This document shows, one piece after another, positions 62,824-64,000 of a DNA stretch of 64,000 nt. The translations under genes were made by a program, and so were the position numbers. The stretch is from Lasiodiplodia sp. COLG20. Taxonomy: Eukaryota > Ascomycota > Dothideomycetes > Botryosphaeriales > Botryosphaeriaceae. Below the pieces are notes generated by a model. The model did not search any database and was not told the DNA's origin. It saw nothing but the letters and a program-made list of their open reading frames with translations. The stretch's first letter is position 1. Every line of letters starts with the position of its first letter. The stretch spans positions 2,418,001-2,482,000 of the forward strand of contig VNWV01000008.1 in NCBI GenBank assembly GCA_009801085.1, written 5' to 3'.

Positions 62824-64000
62824 CTAAAGCGATGCATTTCTTGCAATCTCCTTTTCACCCTCACTCTTGGGAACAATCATGACTTGCCGGATGCGTTCAA
62901 TCTCCTCTGTGGATAACCCGCAAATAGTTCGAACGTATCCTTCAGCGCCCCCATACTTCTCACGAATCATGGCCAAAGCCGCGAGCATGCTATCCTTCCT
63001 GTGCAGATTGCCATTAGCGATTCTCTCCAGACATCATTCCCGAAAACGGGCACGTACCTGCTACCCGACATTCTCTCCGCGCCTTCCAGGCCGGCGCCAT
63101 TCTCCTTGAACGCAGGGTTCTCCGAGATCTTCTTGACCATCAGCGGCTTCACATGGGCAAGGCCCACCTCGGTGAGGGCGTATTCGTCAGCGACCAGATC
63201 ATCGGCCACCCCGAGCATCGACAACAACACAGCCACGAACACCCCGGTGCGGTCCTTGCCCGCGGAGCAATGCACTAGCAGCGCATTAGGTTTCTCGGCT
63301 GACGACTCGTTCGCGATATGTCTGAGGATGGTGGCGAAAGCGGGGCCGCCACCGGCAAGGATTTCCCCGTACGCTGCAACGAAGCCCTACGGAGAAGACG
63401 GCGTCATCGTGTCAGTACAGATTCTGCTCGGAAGGGGACAGAAAATGTTTGAAAGGTGGGTAGACAACAGCGAGGAGGTCGGGGTGATAAACGAAGCGGA
63501 CACCGATATTCCCGCGCGCATGCCGCAGGCCCGGCCTTTCCTCTTTCGCTCCCTCTCTTCACCTCTTCTTCTCACCGTCCCAACAGAGTTGTACAGTCCC
63601 CTCTCGCAGCCAATGGCTAGCATGGATTTGTTTCTTGTTCATGTCATGGGTAGCTGAAGCCATCATCCGGACGTGTATGTAGAAGTTTCGATTCCACATT
63701 CTCGTCCAGACGATAGCTTCAGCTACCCACACATGCCACTTTTCCACGGCAAAAAAAGAAAAGCAAAACTCACCTCCAACCCCTTCCTCGCATACGCCCT
63801 ATACCTCACCGCCAACCTCTCCGGCACAAACACCTCATCCTCAAACACCGGCACCCACACCCTCTTCAACAACCCATCGTCCCCCTCCCCCTCTCCATCC
63901 CCCCCACCAAACGCCTCCGACGACAACCCCGCCTCCACCTCCGGCCTCGACCGCAAATCAAACACCCGCGCCACCCTCAGCCCGCGCAGCACCGCACGGT
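62824..64000 (-). CDS. Protein tyrosine/serine phosphatase (5'-truncated by window edge)
   Basis: Fungal phosphatase of the Y_phosphatase3 type. The 5' end lies beyond the window. Exon pieces: 64000-63774 (partial), a 387-nt intron 63773-63387, exon 63386-63058, a 59-nt intron 63057-62999 (GTACGT..CACAG), and a last exon 62998-62824 ending IARNASL. The first part has VARVFDLRSRPEVE, the family's hallmark before the active site. The P-loop is HCSAGKDRTGV (CX5R with Asp), as in this atypical dual-specificity group. The terminal exon encodes a helical KDSMLAALAMIREKYGGAEG and ICGLSTEEIERIR. The joined phases agree at both introns. The long intron contains repeat copy N. Substrate is unknown; lipid or protein phosphatase activity is possible. 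Confidence 0.9.
63592..63752 (-). repeat. MITE-like element, copy N (inside phosphatase intron)
   Basis: End TA-CAGTCCCCTCTCGCAGCC, matching the right end of copy J in reverse complement. Hairpin 63646-63730 (ATGGGTAGCTGAAGCCATCA and CGATAGCTTCAGCTACCCAC). The other flank fades after about 20 bases. It lies between the intron donor (63773) and acceptor (63387). Confidence 0.8.

Overview
The window reads as nuclear DNA of a filamentous ascomycete (Pezizomycotina). It is moderately GC-rich. Most genes are split by short introns (49-135 nt) with GTANGT-like donors and CTAAC-like branch sites. The gene content (LaeA-like methyltransferase, velvet-like protein, CRH-type wall transglycosylase, CDH-like flavodehydrogenase, arylsulfatase, F-box protein) fits that group. 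I cannot name a genus.

Layout, left to right. 1-5.8 kb: RNA 3'-phosphate cyclase (cut by the left edge), a small conserved protein, and arginyl-tRNA synthetase with an apparent mitochondrial leader. 6.6-7.1 kb: nucleoside deoxyribosyltransferase-like protein. 9-11 kb: a disordered Ser/Arg-rich protein. 11-16.8 kb: no convincing gene. 16.8-24 kb: a coiled-coil protein, an AT-rich island, a Kelch-type membrane protein and a secreted GMC dehydrogenase. 26-31 kb: LaeA-like methyltransferase and an aquaporin with a long N-terminus. 32.7-37 kb: secreted beta-propeller, F-box protein and a one-pass membrane protein. 37-43.4 kb: gene-poor. 43-50 kb: acidic hypothetical protein, velvet-like protein and OsmC-like protein. 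51-60 kb: intracellular arylsulfatase, cohesin subunit SMC3 and CRH-like wall enzyme. 62.8-64 kb: tyrosine phosphatase cut by the right edge. The genes are mostly unrelated housekeeping and accessory functions; I see no coherent biosynthetic cluster.

The most unusual content is a family of short, non-coding inverted-repeat elements, about 14 copies in 64 kb. Full copies are about 170-250 bp, begin CAG and end CTG next to TA dinucleotides, and enclose a strong hairpin of about 85 bp with 25-28 bp arms. A shorter class of about 105 bp exists. These look like Tc1/mariner-type MITEs. One copy lies inside an intron of the sulfatase gene and another inside an intron of the phosphatase gene, and these are by far the two longest introns in the window.

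Other points include a GC-AG intron in SMC3, an MCB-type site upstream of SMC3, a Gcn4/CPC1-type TGACTCA just upstream of ArgRS, and a divergent HIGH motif in ArgRS.
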